A program made the translations under genes and the position numbers. Below, one piece after another: positions 22,240 to 34,539 of a DNA stretch of 64,000 nucleotides (its first letter is position 1; each line of letters begins with the position of its first letter). The notes beneath the pieces were generated by a model. That model did no database searches and was not told the origin of the DNA. It saw only the letters and a list, made by a program, of their open reading frames with translations. Origin of the DNA: Phocoena phocoena (lineage: Eukaryota; Chordata; Mammalia; Artiodactyla; Phocoenidae); NCBI RefSeq assembly GCF_963924675.1, contig NC_089226.1, forward strand, positions 45,959,124 through 46,023,123, written 5' to 3'.

Positions 22240-22374
22240 CTCTATTTGGAATATAATGCAGCCATTACCATGTCACTGACATGGGCCAAATGTAGCAGAC
22301 TTGTATATGCTGACATGGAAAGATCTTCAAGATAAACTGGTACTTGGGGAAAAATTGATTAAGATATAGAACAG

Positions 22375-22596
22375 AGGCTTCCCTGGTGGCGCAGTGGTTG
22401 AGAGTCCGCCTGCCGATGCAGGGGACACAGGTTCCAGCCCTGGTCTGGGAAGATCCCACATGCTGCGGAGTGGCTGGGCCCGTGAGCCATGGCCACTGAG
22501 CCTGCGTGTCCGGAGCCTGTGCTCCGCAACGGGAGAGGCCACAACAGTAACAGGCCCGCGTACTGCCAAAAAAAAAAAAAAAGAAAAAGAAAAAGT
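22375..22596 (+). mobile_element. CHR SINE, short form
   Basis: Canonical head 'ggcttccctggtggcgcagt', both promoter boxes and an A/GA-rich tail. The 10-bp duplication TATAGAACAG lies at 22365-22374 and 22597-22606. Confidence 0.95.
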
Positions 22597-22643
22597 TATA
22601 GAACAGTAGGTTTAGTATAATATGTGTATTTTATAGTGTAAGT

Positions 22644-22645
<2 letters not shown>

Positions 22646-22688
<43 letters not shown>
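22646..22688 (+). repeat. (AC)n microsatellite
   Basis: An uninterrupted run of about 21 AC units, long enough to be variable between individuals. Confidence 0.98.
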
Positions 22689-22691
<3 letters not shown>

Positions 22692-22879
22692 CCCAGACAC
22701 TTCCTGAAAGAATACACAAAAGACAGTTGATAGTAGTGAAGGATCTGGATGACAGAGACCAACATTTCATTTTCCACTCACTGTTTGAATTTTTATTCTT
22801 TGTATTGTCTTCTTTATCATAATTAAATATTACAAACAGGAAAAGAAAGTGATAGAATTGCAAAGGTAGAAGGGGCATT

Positions 22880-23102
22880 AGCAGTCATTAGCTCAGAAAG
22901 GAGAAGTGACAAGTAAGTCGCTCAAGAGCACACAGCTATTTGGTGGTAGAACTTCGACTAGGACCAGGTCCTCGGACTCCTACTTCAGATCCCTACCCAA
23001 GTTTCTCTAACAGTATGCATACTGGCTACTATTTATTGAGAACCTACTTTATGCTGTGTGCAAGGCATTATACTAGGCACTTTATAAAGGGTAGCTTTAA
23101 TT
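22880..23102 (-). mobile_element. MIR-like SINE remnant(s)
   Basis: 'caagagcacacagctatttg' and then 'atttattgagaacctacttt' with 'aggcattatactaggcactt' are MIR wording on the reverse strand. The right end is cut by the L1 at 23103. Confidence 0.55.
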
Positions 23103-23916
23103 CTTTTTTTAAAAATTTATTTTATTAAAGTATAGTAGATTTACCATGTTGTGTTAGTTTCTGGTGTACAGCAAAGTGATTCAGTTATACATATATAAAA
23201 TAGTTTGCATCTGCTAATCCCAAACTCCCAGTCCATCCCTCCCCCACTGCCCCTCCCCCTTGGCAACCACAAGTCTGTTCTCTGAGTCTGTTTCTGTATT
23301 CATTTGCGTCATATTTTAGATTCCACATATAAGTGATATGGTATTTTGTCTTTCTCTTTCTGACTTACTTCACTTAGTATGATAATCTCTAGGTCCATCC
23401 ATGTTACTGCAAGTGGCATTATTTCATTTTATTTGTGGCTGAGTAATAGTATTCCACTGAACATAGGTACCACATCTTCTTTATCCATTCATCTATCAAT
23501 GAATATTTAAGTTGTTTCCATGTCTTGGCAATTGTAAGTAGTGCTGCAATGAACATAGGGGTGCATGTATCTTTTCGAATTATAGTTTTTCCTGGATATA
23601 TGCCCAGGAGTGGGATTGCTGGATTATATGGCAACTCTATTTTTAGTTTTTTAAGGAACTTTCATACAACTCTATAAAAAAATGGGCCAAAAACCTAAAT
23701 AGACATTTCTTCAAAGAAGACATGCAAATGACCTTGTTGGAAAAATGCTCAACATTGCTAATTATTAGAGAAATGCAAATCAAAACTGCAGTGAGGTACC
23801 ACCTCACACCGGTAGAATGGCCATCAATAAAAAGTCTTCAAATAACGAATGCTGGAGAGGGTGTAGAGAAAAGGGAACCCTCCTACACTGTTGGTGGGAA
23901 TGTAAAATGGTACAGT
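23103..23916 (-). mobile_element. L1 3' end with 5' inversion (twin priming)
   Basis: 23103-23669 is the L1 3' UTR and ORF2 C-terminus on the minus strand. 23670-23916 is the next upstream part of ORF2 but on the plus strand (NRHF..., then the [16 protein letters not shown] block). The two parts are adjacent in the parent element, with only about 20 bp missing at the junction near 23669. That is the classic inversion produced by twin priming. Both parts are decayed. A clean target duplication was not found. Confidence 0.85.
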
Positions 23917-24600
23917 TTTCGTTCTTATAAGAACCCTGCAAAGAAGAGTTTGAAAGTGTCATAAGTGTCATTCACTATTCAGAACATTTTACAGCATTGA
24001 GCAAATTCCCATGTTAGAGTAAGTGGCCTGGAGTACTAGGTACTTCATACACATCATCTGAGCTTTCTCTTTCACCTTATAAAGGTAGGCATTATTGGGC
24101 TTCCCTGGTGGCGCAGTGGTTGAGAGTCTGCCTGCCAATGCAGGGGAGACGGGTTCGAGCCCTGGTCTGGGAAGATCCCACATGCCGCGGAGCAGCTAGG
24201 CCCGTGAGCCACAGCTACTGAGCCTGCGAGTCTGGAGCCTGTGCTCCGCAACAAGAGAGGCCGCGACAGTGAGAGGCCCGTGCACCGCGATGAAGAGTGG
24301 CCCCCACTTGCCACAACTAGAGAAAGCCCACACACAGAAATGAAGACCCAACACAGCCAAAAATAAATAAATTAATTAATTAATTAAATTCACCTCTTAA
24401 AAAAAAAAAAAAAAAGGTAGGCATTATTTCCATTTTATAGATAAGGAAACCAGGCACCTTGGTAATGATTATACAGGAGGTACGAGATGAATCAGGGATT
24501 CTAACCCGTTTACCCAACTCCTAGATTCCTTTTATTGATACTACTTCTATTCTGCTCCTCAACACTATGAATATGAGAAGAGAACTTGATTTAAAGTTTT
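23917..24600 (-). mobile_element. MIR-like remnant interrupted by a CHR SINE
   Basis: 'aggtacttcatacacatcat' before the SINE, and 'attttatagataaggaaacc' with 'agggattctaacccgtttac' after it, are MIR-type sequence on the minus strand. The SINE at 24097-24412 splits it. Confidence 0.5.
24097..24412 (+). mobile_element. CHR SINE, long form
   Basis: Canonical head, long body and an (ATTA)n plus A tail. The 16-bp duplication AAAGGTAGGCATTATT lies at 24081-24096 and 24413-24428, one of the longest in the window. Confidence 0.96.
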
Positions 24601-24745
24601 GGCTGGCCCCGCCTCCCAGCCGCTCTGTAAGGACAGTGAACTCCCTGCGACTAGGGGCCATATATCTTTGCACCCTCAGCAGGACCCAGCACAAGACTGG
24701 TACAAGGCACGCTTCAGCAAATGTTTGTTAAATGGTATTAAACAA
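24600..24745 (+). mobile_element. L2 3'-end remnant
   Basis: 'aggacagtgaactccctgcg' through 'agcaaatgtttgttaaatgg' is the conserved L2 3' terminus. Confidence 0.65.
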
Positions 24746-25399
24746 GACTTCTAGTTCTATGTTAAACAGTAGTTGGTGAGAGTGCAAAAAATCAAATTCC
24801 AGTCTGCCTGCCTCTAAGGCCTACGTGTTTGACCACCATGCCACACTGCTCCAGTGAAGACTCACTCACAGACTGGTGGAAGACAGCTGAACCAAGAACA
24901 ATGATCTTATGCTTCAGTGACAAAATAAAAGCCATCAGACGTGGGAGAATTGTTCCAGGACCTTCATCTTCCCACCACTGAATCTCTAAATCCGTATTCA
25001 TCTTTTGTCTCATTCCTTCCTGTTACAGTGAAGGGCCTGAGGACCTCTCCTTCTCTCTGAGGCCCAGTGCCCTAGACCCCAGCCCCTCCTTTCCCTTCCA
25101 TTATTCCCTTTCTCTTCTGTATTCCCATCCGGTCCCTCTCTATGGTCTCTGGGTCATTCCCAGCAGCAAACAAGCATAGTCTACTATTTCCCATCTTAGA
25201 AAAATCATTCTTTGCCCCTCCTCCTACCATCACCTTAGCTCTCTGGGCTCTGTTCCCATTCACAGCCATGTTTCACAAGGAAATCGCCTACACACCTAGC
25301 TCCACTTCAGCAGGATTGGGGGCAGTGTTTTATTCCCTCTGACCTTGGAGGGTCAGTAACAAGCTACCCTCCCACCAGCACTCTATCCAATTATTCCTG
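24746..25399. other. Unassigned DNA
   Basis: No gene or family recognised. Short open frames on both strands (24792-25342) show no motif. Confidence 0.4.
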
Positions 25400-25760
25400 T
25401 TTTTTTAATTTTATTTATTTTTCATGATAATACATTATAAATTTTATAGTATACATACCTGTACAGTTTGAATAAATTATAAAACAAATAACGTATGTAC
25501 CTGTACCCATCACCCAGCTTCTAAAACAAATCATTTCTGAATGACAAAACCCACCATGTAGCCCTCCTCAGTCACATCTCCTTCCCCTCCCTGAGGTAAC
25601 CAGTGTCATTTTTCATGCCTTGCTTTTTTGTATGGTTTTACAACATATTACTGCATCCATATACTGTATAATTTTGCACGTTGTTCAACTTTATATAAAC
25701 ATATTCTTTCATGAAAAAAATAATGTTTTGCTAATTGTTACGATAACTTGTCAGTTAGCT
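25400..25760 (-). mobile_element. Old LINE-1 (L1ME-type) 3'-end remnant
   Basis: 'tacctgtacccatcacccag', 'gaggtaaccagtgtcatttt' and 'acgttgttcaactttatata' follow the reverse strand of L1ME 3' ends. Diverged; ends approximate. Confidence 0.55.
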
Positions 25761-26479
25761 ATTACCAGCAAATCAGTAGCATTGTTCCTTCATGTGATGA
25801 CATCCCACTCAAAAATCATACATCTCATCGCCCAACTGTATCATCTAGCTCTTTCACTACCACACACTGTTTCGTCTGTGATTCCTGAGCCAAAATCTTC
25901 TTTCACAGCATTGCTTGCCAACATTCAAGCCCTGGTTTGCTGCGGAAGAATAAATCCTAAAAACACTTCAGATTCCAAATCCAATTCTGCCTGTCCATAG
26001 CTACTTCTCCTCTTTTAGAAAGTATTGCAAAAATCACAGAGTAAAAGGCGTAATGCTACAAACTAACTGCTGCACATCTGCCACCGCCTTACTATATTCC
26101 ACAACTTACACTTACAATTCATTTATAATTGGGCTCCACATAGTTCCCAGTGACAGTTATTTTAGTTTCAAGACTTAAAATTCAACTCAACAATTATGTT
26201 CATCATTAACATTATGAAAATGCATGGCTCCAACTATACATACTAACAGAGAGCCAGTGGGAGTCAAGGTTTCAGCCTCTTGAACCTGCATTTTTCTGTT
26301 TTCCATCTTTGGGGCTAGAATCATGCTGTATATATAACTTAGCTTTATTTCCATGAAGATATTTAAATGATAAAAATATTTCTACATGGTTAAGTTTATG
26401 TTTTGCCTAACGTATATATCGCTTATCCTAGGGAGAGATATAAATAATGAATTTCTCATGAAAGTTGCATAATATCTAT
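25761..26479. other. Unassigned DNA
   Basis: AT-rich, with no recognisable gene or repeat. Confidence 0.4.
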
Positions 26480-27325
26480 AGTTTCTTTAACTGTTTTATT
26501 AAGATATAATTAACATACAATAAACAATACATATTTGCAGAGTAAAATTTAATACATTTTGTCATATACATATATACCTGTGAAACCATCACCACAGTCA
26601 AAATAATAAGCATATTCATTACCCTCAGTGAACTCAATACATCTTTGTAATCTTACCACCTACCATTCTCCATTTCTGGCAATCACTGATCTGCCTTCTG
26701 TCACTAATGTTAGATTAGATTGCATTATTTAGAATTTATATAAATGGAATCACACATTATGTACTCTTTTTTTCACTCAGCTTAATTATTTTGGGATTCA
26801 TCCATGTTGTGGCATATAAATAATACAAATAAAGCTTCTCTGAGTATTTGTGTATAAATCTGTGTATGGATGCATGCTTTTTATTTCTCTTGAGTGGAAT
26901 GGCTGAATTATGGTAATTCTATGTAGAACTTTTTGTCAAACATTTTACATCACCACCAGCAATGTATGAGAGTCCCAGTTACTCCATACCCCTGCCAACA
27001 CTTGATATGGCCAGTCTTTTTTATTTTAACTGTTCTAAGAGGTATGTAGTGTTAACTCACTATAGGTTTAATTTGGCTTTCCCTAAGTACCAACAGCACT
27101 GATGATCTTTTCACCTGCTTGTTTATCATCTGTTTATCTTCTTTGGTAAAGTGTCTGTTCAAAGCTTTTACCCATTTTTTACTGTATCATTTGTTTTGTC
27201 ATTATTGAGTGTTGAATATACTTTACATATTATGGATATAAATTATTTATTAGATATATGATTTGCAAATATCTTTTTTCAGTCTGTGGCTAGTCTTTTC
27301 ATCCTCTTAACTGTATCTTGCAAAA
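26480..27325 (-). mobile_element. Ancient L1M 3' half
   Basis: 'attaagatataattaacata', 'tgaaaccatcaccacagtca', 'ttcatccatgttgtggcata' and 'ctcttgagtggaatggctga' follow the L1M 3' UTR and late ORF2 on the reverse strand. Its 5' end abuts the 5' end of the oppositely oriented L1M at 27330. Confidence 0.75.
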
Positions 27326-27872
27326 AGCAAGGCTAGCTTAACTGGGAGAGAGAGAAGAGAGAAATTATCTGCATCATTATAGATCCTATAGTCATAGAAT
27401 AATGAGGATATATTATGAAAAATTTTATGCAAACTAATTTGACTGCTTAGATAAAATGGATACATTTCTTAAAAACACAACTTGCCAAACTAAAATAAGA
27501 AGAAATAGAAAATCTTAATAACTATATTAATATACAAATACTTATACATTTTCAGAAAAAATCCTCTTCCCAACTCATTTTATAAGGCTAGTATAATCCC
27601 GATAACAAATCCTTGAGGATAGTTTTTAAAATCTCTCATTAATATAGACACAAAAATTCTAAACAAAATAATGGCAAATGAAATCTAGCAATATACAAAA
27701 AGGGTAACATTTCATGACCAAGTGAGACTTATCCTGCAAGTTTGGTACAACATTCATAAATCAATTGAATTACACTAAAACAGAATAAAGGAAAAAATAT
27801 GATAGCAGTAATAAATGCAGAAAAACATTTGACAGAAATCAACACTCATTCATATTAAAAAATATCATTCAG

Positions 27873-28079
27873 GGCTTCCCTGCTGGCGCAGTGGTTGAGC
27901 GTCCGCCTGCCGATGCAGGGGACGTGGGTTCGTGCCCCGGTCCCGGAAGATCCCACATGCCGCGGAGCGGCTGGGCCCGTGAGCCATGGCCGCTGAGCCT
28001 GCGCGTCCGGAGCCTGTGCTCCACAATGGGAGAGGCCACAACAGTGAGAGGCCCGCGTACCGCAAAAAAAAAAAATAAT
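27873..28079 (+). mobile_element. CHR SINE, short form
   Basis: Canonical head with one change (ctgctggcgcag), promoter boxes and an A tail. The 12-bp duplication AATATCATTCAG lies at 27861-27872 and 28080-28091. Confidence 0.95.
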
Positions 28080-28110
28080 AATATCATTCAGCAAAGAAAA
28101 AATAGAGGAA

Positions 28111-28425
28111 TTTTTTTTAAAGATTGATTGATTTTTTTGGGCTGCGTTTGGTCTTCGCTGCTGCGCCTGGGCTTTCTCTAGTTGCGGTGAGCGGGGGCTA
28201 CTCTTCGTTGCATTGCACGCGCTTCTCATTGCAGTGGCTTCTCTTGTTGTGGAGCATGGGCTCTAGGCGCACAGGCTTCAGTAGTTGCAGCATGCAGGCT
28301 CAGTAGTTGTGGCGCACGGGCTTAGTTGCTCCACGGCATGTGGGATCTTCCCGGACGAGGGATCGAACCCATGTCCCCTGCATTGGCAGGTGGATTCTTA
28401 ACCACTGCACCATCAAGGAAGTCCC
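28111..28425 (-). mobile_element. CHR SINE, long form
   Basis: Reverse-oriented long copy ending 'aaccactgcaccatcaagga'. The 9-bp duplication ATAGAGGAA lies at 28102-28110 and 28426-28434. It is more diverged than its neighbour at 27873 and lies only 31 bp from it in opposite orientation. Confidence 0.93.
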
Positions 28426-28652
28426 ATAGAGGAACTTTTTTTCAATTTGATAAAGAGTATCTACAGAAATCCACCATCACAATTAATGATGAAATGTTAA
28501 ATGTCATTCCTCTACAATTAGGAATAGGACATGTTGATTCATTTTCAGCATTACTACTCAATATTGTACCAGAGAGTCTAGCCAGTACAGTAAGTCAAGG
28601 TAAAAAGGTGAAAGGTATGAAGATTAGATTAGCGTAAGTAAAACTGTCTGTG

Positions 28653-28711
28653 CTTATAACAGACAATATGTCTTATAAGACATATATAAGATAATCATTG
28701 TCTGTTATAAG
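28653..28711. repeat. Nested palindrome
   Basis: Outer arms CTTATAACAGACAAT (28653-28667) and ATTGTCTGTTATAAG (28697-28711) are perfect 15-bp inverted repeats. Between and overlapping them, 28666-28685 is a perfect 20-bp palindrome centred on TCTTATAAGA. A second 'gacaatatg' follows at 28711-28719. Confidence 0.95.
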
Positions 28712-29945
28712 ACAATATGATTGCTTACATAGGAACTCCTACAACTACCCTACACAAAAACCTACTGCTATCAATAAGAAAATTTAGCAAAGACACAGGA
28801 TACAAGTTCAATATCCAAAAATCAATTGCACTTATACATAGTAAGAAAAATAATTGAAAAAATGAAAATTTGAAAAGTAATACCACTTACAATAGCATCT
28901 AAAAATATAAAATACTTTGGAATATATTTAACAGAAATGTGCAAGATCTCTAAACTATAAAGTATAAAATATTACAGAAAGAAACTAAAGAAGACAGATA
29001 AATTTAGGAAAAATAAATTTTATGCATGAATTGGAAGATTCAATATTATAAAGTTGCCAAGTCTGCCCAAATTCATGTAGTCAGTCTCAGCAGGTATGGC
29101 AAGCTGATTCTAAACTTTATTGAAAATACAAAGGACTTTGAATAGCCAAAACAATTTTGAAAATGAACAAAGATAGAAGAATTATACAACTTGATTTCAA
29201 GAATTATTAAAAAGCTACAGTAATCAAGTCAGTGTGGTATACGTGAAGAGCACACAGGTAGATCAAAGGAAAGAAGACAGACCAAAGATAGACTCCCATA
29301 CACACAATTTATTTTCAACAAAGCTTCCAAGGTATTTCCATAGGAAAATTACATTCTTTTAGCAAATATCAATATTACTGGAAAACCTTGATACCAACGT
29401 AATACAAATTGATCCTTGACTTTTAGCCCACACAATATGCAAAAATTCACTCAAGGTGGATCACAGACCTAAGCAGAAAAGCTAAGACTATAAAACTGCT
29501 AGAGGAAAATGATAGGAAACATCTCCATATCCTTAGTGTAAGGCAAGTTACCTAAGACATAAAGCACATCAGCTATGAAAGAAAAAAATTGATAAATTGG
29601 ATTTCATCCAAATTTAAAACATCTGTTCTTCAAAATACACTACACTATTAAGAAAATGAAAGATAAGCCACAGATTGGAAAAAAATCATAATACATATAC
29701 TTAACAAAAAGTAGAACGCAGGATATGTAAAGAACTCCTATAATTTGTTTTTTGAAAGTCAGACAAATTAAATAGTGGGCAAAAGATTCAAGCAGGCATT
29801 TTTCAAAAGAAGGTATACAGCTCTCCAAGAAACACATGAAAAGATATTTAACATCATCAGTCATCAGAGAAATGCAAATCAAAACCACAACGAGGTACCA
29901 CTGTACAGTCACTAGAATAGTTACAATTAAGAAGATCAACAATGC

Positions 29946-30228
29946 AGGGCTTCCCTGATGGTGCAGTGGTTAAGAATCCTCCTGCCAGTGCAGGGGACAT
30001 GGGTTCGAGCCCTGGTCCAGGAAGATCCCACATGCAGCAGAGCGACTAAGCCTGTGCTCTAGAGCCTGCGAGCCACAGTTACTGAGCCCATGTGCCACAA
30101 CTACTGAAGCCTGTGCACCTAGAGCCTGTGCTCCGCAACAAGAGAAGCCACCGCAATGAGAAGCCCGCGCACGGTAATGAAGGCCCAATTCAGCCAAAAG
30201 TAAAATAAATAAATTAAAAAAAAAAAAG
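29946..30228 (+). mobile_element. CHR SINE, long form
   Basis: Head 'gggcttccctgatggtgcag', B box 'ggttcgagcc', long body with the CTACTGAAGCC block and a mixed A-rich tail. The flanks 'caacaatgcag' and 'caacatgctg' are an imperfect duplication, so this copy is probably older. Confidence 0.92.
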
Positions 30229-31089
30229 CAACATGCTGTCCAGGATATGCAGACACCGTAACTCTTCTAGACTGCTTGCTGGTGGGAATGCAAAAAAGAT
30301 GCAACCACTTTAGAAAACAGTTTGGTTAATCGTACACTTGCTGTATGACTCAGCATTTTGACTCCTAGGTATTTACTCAAAAGAAATGAAAACGTGTTCA
30401 CACAAAGTATAAAAATGTTCACAGAAGTTTTTCATAATAGCCCCAAATTAGAAACAATCCAAAAAGCCATCAACACGTAAATGAATTTTAAAAGTATGGT
30501 AAACTCATGCAATGGACTCAGTAATAAAACGAAAGCAAAATAAGCCCCACGACATCATGAATGAATCTTACAAATATTATGGTGAGTGAACGAAGCCAGA
30601 CACAAAAGAGTGGCTACATGATTTCAATTATATGAAATTCTAGAATGGGCAAAACTAAGCTATGTTAATAGAAACCAGAAAAATCATTTGAGCAGAAAAA
30701 GAGTAGAGAGTGGGGTGACTGAGTGCATGGAGGACCTTCCTAGGTGATAAAAATACTCTTGCTTGGGGTGGTGGCTATACCAATGTATTCATTTGTGAAA
30801 ACTCATTTAACTGAATACTTACGATCTGGGTATATCACCTCATGTAAATCACACCTCAAAAGTATTTTTTTAAGGGTGCCAATCAATGGGTAGAGAGAAG
30901 GACTTTTTAGGCAGGAAGACAGCTTTTGCAAAGGCTCAGAAGAAAAAAAAAGTTAGTGCTGCAAAGTGGTTTATAAATTACCTGTTGGATGTGTAATGGC
31001 CAATTTTAAATCTCTCTAACCTACCTGTGTGTGTTAACTGAATTACACACTCAACAAAAGGCTCTCAGCAGGTTCACCATATGTATATA

Positions 31090-31345
31090 TGGTGTGGTAT
31101 AGCATAAGAGTTTAGGGGTTGGGCTCTGGAACCATGAAGCCTGGATTCAAATCCCAGTAGCATCTCCCCTCTTGTTACGTAGTTGTGAAAGTCTGGGCAA
31201 ATATTTGATTTCTCAATGTCTCTATTTTCATATCTCTAAACTGGAGATGATGATAGTACTTCCATTCTAAGCTTGTGAGGATTACATGAGTTAATACATG
31301 CAAAACATTTAATGCTCATCATATAATAAATATTAATTAATACTG
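31090..31345 (+). mobile_element. MIR SINE
   Basis: 'tagcataagagtttaggggt', 'tctggaaccatgaagcctgg' and 'ttcaaatcccag', then 'gtgaggattacatgagttaa' and the tail, follow MIR from end to end on the plus strand. Confidence 0.8.
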
Positions 31346-34300
31346 AGGACAGAGTCTCTGTCTTATTCATCATCACTTCCTGATATGTAATAGATTCTCA
31401 ACTGATATTTATTGGTTGGCAATAAAAAGAAAAGAAGTCTGGTTGTTGGATCTAGAAAACAAAGAAGGGAGATCCAACAACTACCCATGTCTCTTCTGCA
31501 GCCCCTGGGCTAGAAAATGATCTGTTTCCAGTTCTGGCATTTTCCCTACAGATGAAAGCTCCTCAACAACATCCCTAATAGCACACCCGCCAGAAGGTGG
31601 CCTTCTGTGCAGCTACAGAAGCAGAGCTAATTCATCCTAAGACCCATGCAGAATATAGAGGAACTAATCATTTTAATCTCAACACCTTTTCTTGCTTACC
31701 CAACAACATTTAATAATACTTGGGAATTAAACATTTTTGTGTACAATTCTCATTGACCAAGAAAAAATTATTTTTTATTCATTTATTCCGAACAATATAC
31801 TATAAATCACAATTTTAATATGGCCTCTACTTCTCCTTAGGTAATAGAGTTGATCATAAAAAATATTTCCCAAGAAAATCCCACATGTGTATAAGTTGCT
31901 CATCATAAGTCCTCTAATCATTGTGCTACCCTGCCTCTCGGAGCCTGATTCCATTGGAACCAATCCCCTGAATCAGAATCTCTACCAAAGTCTAAAAATC
32001 ACTGACCTCGTCAAGCCACCTAGTCTGCAGGAATAAAAAACTGAAACCCAGAGGGAGGAAGAGTCTTGTCCGAGGCCACACAGGTTATTGTTCATTCAAC
32101 CAATACAGACGTCAATTGAACGGATGTGTAGTGTGGCAGCTCTATATGCCTTGTAATGGACACACTCTGGAGCTTCGTGAAAATAAGAATTGGTCAGAGT
32201 CCAAGATGCCAGCCTTCCTCATTCTCACAGTGCCTCAAAGGAAGAGAAGTAGAAAGGGTGCCTCTGAGAGGAAGACCAGGAAGAACTTGGAGTGGGTAAA
32301 ATTGAAGATAGCTTGATAAGTTCCCTAAGTCAGTTTTATAAGGAGCTGCCTGTGATTTACTAATCCCTGTGTGCCGTGGGACGGCTAGCAGCATGTCCTG
32401 TCTTCCCACGGCTCAGTAAACAAAATAGAATTTATATCCACATAAATGGAATGAAACTTGCAAAATATACAGATGGAATGGAAGGGGATGGGCTGAGTTG
32501 AGATGGGATAGGATGGAATGGGGGAGCCCAGGAAGGGATCTGATTACCTTGAATTGAATGAAATCAAATACAATCCCATCTGTGGGGAGCGGGCAAGAAT
32601 CTATATTGTCACGCATCCACACTCTCACTTTTCCCCTTGTGGCAAGAAATTCTGTGGCAAAAGATGGCATCATACACCATCTTGGCCTCTCAGCCTGAAG
32701 TAATAACCCACAGGGTCCACTAGTCCCAACCAGAAAGTCCAAGACCTCTAGTATGCCCGAACTAAGATGAAAGAGGGCACCTGAGATTAGGGAAAGAGAA
32801 ACGCTGAGACTATTATAAAGTCTCACCCACAGAAACACAAAATAGAATCAGAAAGGCATCAGATTTTCAGCCTGCTCTCCCCATGCCAAAAAAAAAAAGT
32901 TTCTGACCACTTTCTGAAGGCAACGGTTATGTGGATGAATACAATATTCCTTACTTGAAGAAAACAGACCGATCAACACTTCACATTGAAGAGAGAAGGT
33001 GTGGAAAAATGGGCTCAGGATGGAGTCTGGGCCCTGGTCCACTCCCATCTTGAGCTAAGACTGAGGACAGCACCGCTGCCTGTATCTCTGCCAGGACCTT
33101 CATAAACCTGAAATCTAAGGCTGTGATTCATCATTATCTCAATGAGCACCACACTCACCCACTCTCCTTTCAACCTCTATGTTCACGGGCCAGCTCATTC
33201 CCCATCCCGGTCTAACCTTCTTTTTTTGGGACTCAGTACACACTCAATAAATCTTGTGCCCACCCTGTTCTCCCTAATTTGCCTAACCACTATGCCCTAG
33301 TACATAATATATGGAGAATAAATGTTAATGTCCTTATCCTTCTTGTTCAGATAGCAAAAGAAAATCAGTCCCTGGCTTGTTGTAGCATCACACGATGGAA
33401 AACTCCGCAGTGGAAGAGGATGAGTCTGTTAATGGTTTGACTTTAGGTTGGTGATTTTCTGTGGGAACGAAGCAGGGCAGCAAATCGGGGGATTGGGCTT
33501 TTATTCACATCTGCACATTGACAACTTAGAGGCCGTCGAGGCCATTCTCTGTAACCTGTCAGATTCTACATTGTCATTCAGTCATTGGACAAAGCTGCTG
33601 AATGACACCTTCGTGTAACAGGAACTGTCCTAGTCACTGGGGAGTGAGGTGATTTGGACATCCAGCACACAGAGTGGCACATAGGTGCTATTCCTCACTT
33701 CACAGAATCTTCTATGACTATTACATTCACTACTGTTATTGTCAGGTCTTCTCATGGCCTTCCCTATTCTTAGGCCAGGGATTATTCTCTGAGGCTGACA
33801 ACAGTGACCTTTATAACATTGAACTTTATGTTAGGTGGGATACTTCCTTCTAGATTCAGTGAATCATTTAGAGGATGGTTTTCAGGTCTTCCAGAGAGTC
33901 ACAGAGAAACCATTTGGAGCATGACTGCAATCCATCAGGATCAAGCTAAGGAGACTTTATTAACACCTATGTAGGGCTTCCTCCCCTTGGATTTGCCAAC
34001 TCCCCTAAGATTTGCAAATTGTCTCTTCTATTGCTTCCCTGACATTTGACTCTAATAGACTGAGAAGCAACAGCATCTTAGAAAACAGAGTCTTTCTTAT
34101 CAAAGTAAATCAGGTCAAGAAAGTGCAAAAAGCAAAAGAATCCTGAAAGGAATGGGAAAGCATGAGTGCCTTTTATCATCTCTGCCAGTTATCACCAACC
34201 CAATGTCCCCCTCCCACACATTAGACTTTTCTTCCAGATGACACAAAGACTCCACCTTGCTTTTTTCAGTTTCTTTTGGGACCTTTAATGGAGATTTCTA

Positions 34301-34539
34301 GCTCCTGCTGGGGCACACCAGAGCTCAGAAGTCCTATCCACCCTGCCAACACCTACAAAGACAACAAGTCAGCTGGTCAATAATTCAGCCTTCAGATGAG
34401 GCCCAGCCTGTGGTCCCACCTGCTGCTTTGCTACTAAATACAGCTGGTCCTGAGCAATAGTGGGAAGCAAAATATTGATGCAAGTGATCTACCATCTTCT
34501 ATCAAAGTAGACCCCACAGATATCCTATCAAACTTTAGG
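31346..34539. other. Unassigned DNA
   Basis: About 3.2 kb without a supported gene. A MIR core-like piece ('actgaaacccagagggagga', 32040-32085) and a GGAAT-rich patch (32468-32525) are visible. The minus frame 32413-32838 (141 codons) and the others have no motif and look like chance. Confidence 0.4.

Larger units (their letters stand above)
22240..22840 (+). mobile_element. Old LINE-1 (HAL1/L1M) 3'-end remnant, split by a SINE
   Basis: 'gaatataatgcagccattac', 'ggaaagatcttcaagataaa' and later 'ttctttgtattgtcttcttt' follow the HAL1/L1M 3' end order. A CHR SINE (22375-22596) and an (AC)n tract (22646-22688) lie within it. Confidence 0.6.
27330..30875 (+). mobile_element. Ancient L1M, ORF2 reverse transcriptase region to 3' end, interrupted three times
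   Basis: About 2.7 kb of L1M sequence remains once three CHR insertions (27873-28079, 28111-28425, 29946-30228) are removed. Ordered landmarks are 'catttcatgaccaagtgaga' (HDQ(V) region), 'aatactttggaatatattta' (KYFGI), 'aagctacagtaatcaagtca', 'gaggtaccactgtacagtca' and the 3' UTR to about 30875. All frames are destroyed. The local palindrome at 28653-28711 lies inside it. Confidence 0.8.

Noticed and set aside
22646..22688. (AC)n tract as a CRISPR-like or minisatellite array
   Set aside because: A simple dinucleotide run, no spacers.
32413..32838. 141-codon minus frame
   Set aside because: No motif and low-complexity surroundings; likely chance.
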